In this document: positions 63,363 to 64,000 of the stretch, piece by piece
How positions within the stretch are numbered: position 1 is the first letter of the stretch
Layout: each line of letters opens with the position of its first letter
Program-made: the position numbers and the translations under genes
Source of the DNA: Lactiplantibacillus pentosus
GTDB lineage: Bacteria; Bacillota; Bacilli; Lactobacillales; Lactobacillaceae
Direction of reading: 5' to 3'
DNA length: 64,000 nt
NCBI RefSeq assembly: GCF_003641185.1
Contig: NZ_CP032757.1
Span: forward strand, 3,472,001 to 3,536,000
The notes under the pieces: model-generated
What the model was told of the DNA's origin: nothing
The model's input: only the letters and a program-made list of their open reading frames with translations
Databases searched by the model: none

Positions 63363-64000
63363 ATGAGCATTATTTTCAACAGTAATAGTGACAATCTCCC
63401 CTTAAAATTTTTCGATATTGGAATTAACTGGGATCAACACAAAATATATCGCCCAAACGGATTTGATTATTTCCATTGGCTACAGACAGATTCGGGCATG
63501 GGAATTATTCGTATCGGCAATCAGAGAATTAAATTGAATTCTGGGCAAGGATTTTTAATGCGCCCAAACATTCCACATTCGTTTTTCCCGGATTCTAATA
63601 AAAGCGAATGGCAAACATCTTTTATTACATTTGAAGGTACAGCTGCATCCGAACTAGTCGAGTTTTTAAATCTAAATGACTATCAACTTTATAATCATCT
63701 AGATATAAGTTTAGGGACTTTTATTCGACGCAATTTTAATACTTTTAAAAAAACTAGTTTTGAAGATACGTTAATGCAATCCAATGCCATCTATACTTTC
63801 TTAATGCTATTACGTCAAAATGCTTATCAGAATCGCTTAATATTTACTGATAGTTCTGTTACAAATCTCATCGTGAGCTATATTAGCAGTCATTATCAGG
63901 AGAATATTAGTAATGAATCATTTAGCAACCTAACTGGATACTCCATCTCGCATACGATTAGATTATTCCGGGATCAGACAGGAGAGACACCTCTGAAATA
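63363..64000 (+). CDS. AraC-family regulator, C-terminus beyond window
   Basis: About 212 residues are present. They comprise a cupin sensor (YFHWLQTDSGMGIIRIGNQ, GQGFLMRPNIPHSFFP, residues ~35-80) and the beginning of the C-terminal helix-turn-helix (NESFSNLTGYSISHTIRLFRDQ, then GETPLK at the edge). The ATG follows AAAAGGAG. It is divergent from the GH42-type/GPH operon and probably activates it when the glycoside is present. The second helix-turn-helix lies outside the window. Confidence 0.87.
   Translation, partial: MSIIFNSNSDNLPLKFFDIGINWDQHKIYRPNGFDYFHWLQTDSGMGIIRIGNQRIKLNSGQGFLMRPNIPHSFFPDSNKSEWQTSFITFEGTAASELVEFLNLNDYQLYNHLDISLGTFIRRNFNTFKKTSFEDTLMQSNAIYTFLMLLRQNAYQNRLIFTDSSVTNLIVSYISSHYQENISNESFSNLTGYSISHTIRLFRDQTGETPLK

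Noticed and set aside
1..64000. CRISPR array, tRNA or rRNA genes, prophage genes
   Set aside because: No regularly spaced repeats, clover-leaf candidates, rRNA-like stretches or phage structural genes were recognised; the only mobile element seen is the IS30 copy.

Overview
The window reads as chromosomal DNA of the Lactiplantibacillus plantarum group (L. plantarum, L. pentosus or a close relative). The reasons are the gene content and order: a second phosphoketolase beside a galactitol-type PTS, araA-araD-araB plus a transporter and araR, a nan cluster, a heme catalase, a rha operon, an inositol-type oxidoreductase island with a UPF0303 protein, and many CcpA-type cre sites. The species call comes from remembered synteny, not from a search. 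No tRNA, rRNA or CRISPR array was seen.

Layout. 1-3.3 kb: an acyl-CoA dehydrogenase (cut by the window edge) overlapping an OFA-type MFS carrier, divergent from a LysR regulator. 3.5-6.0 kb: an IS30-family element sitting on a deletion that beheaded two divergent genes, a SIS-domain sugar isomerase and a PRD/PTS-type activator. 6.1-13.0 kb: Zn-dehydrogenase, EIIC, EIIB and EIIA, a DeoR regulator and phosphoketolase. All three promoters of this block carry the same tandem TTGCAAA box, so it looks like one pentitol-type regulon. 13.1-21.0 kb: L-arabinose operon (transporter, araB, araD, araA, acetyltransferase, YueI-like gene) with araR and three AraR-like operators. 21.3-30.8 kb: sialic acid (nan) locus: RpiR regulator, two esterases, Na+/solute symporter overlapping a cation/H+ antiporter, TIM-barrel protein, ROK kinase, nanA and nanE. 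31-33.9 kb: flavoprotein reductase divergent from catalase.

34.0-41.7 kb: a third YueI paralogue and the L-rhamnose operon (MFS, rhaB, rhaM, rhaA, rhaD and a membrane protein gene with an in-frame stop) with an AraC regulator. 41.8-46.3 kb: DeoR regulator, second galactitol-type PTS whose EIIC has an acidic repeat tail, a small basic membrane protein and a class II aldolase. 46.4-56.3 kb: two divergent inositol-like operons with two sugar porters, four GFO/IDH/MocA dehydrogenases, one IolE, a UPF0303 protein and a quinone-oxidoreductase-like protein. No iolB, iolC, iolD or iolJ is present in the window. 56.6-57.5 kb: nucleoside hydrolase. 57.8-63.2 kb: two GPH transporters and an 847-residue GH42-type glycosidase with an unusual N-terminal SGNH-like module, divergent from an AraC regulator that runs off the end.

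Together this is a carbohydrate-acquisition island. Separate cassettes, each with its own regulator, import a sugar or polyol and convert it towards pentose phosphate/phosphoketolase, amino-sugar or triose metabolism, and almost all lie under predicted CcpA control. The most unusual items are the shared DeoR box joining PTS and phosphoketolase, three YueI paralogues each downstream of a different sugar operon, the PTS with an acidic tail and basic partner, the SGNH-GH42 fusion, a terminator-like leader before the sialic acid transport operon, and the four-dehydrogenase inositol-like island.
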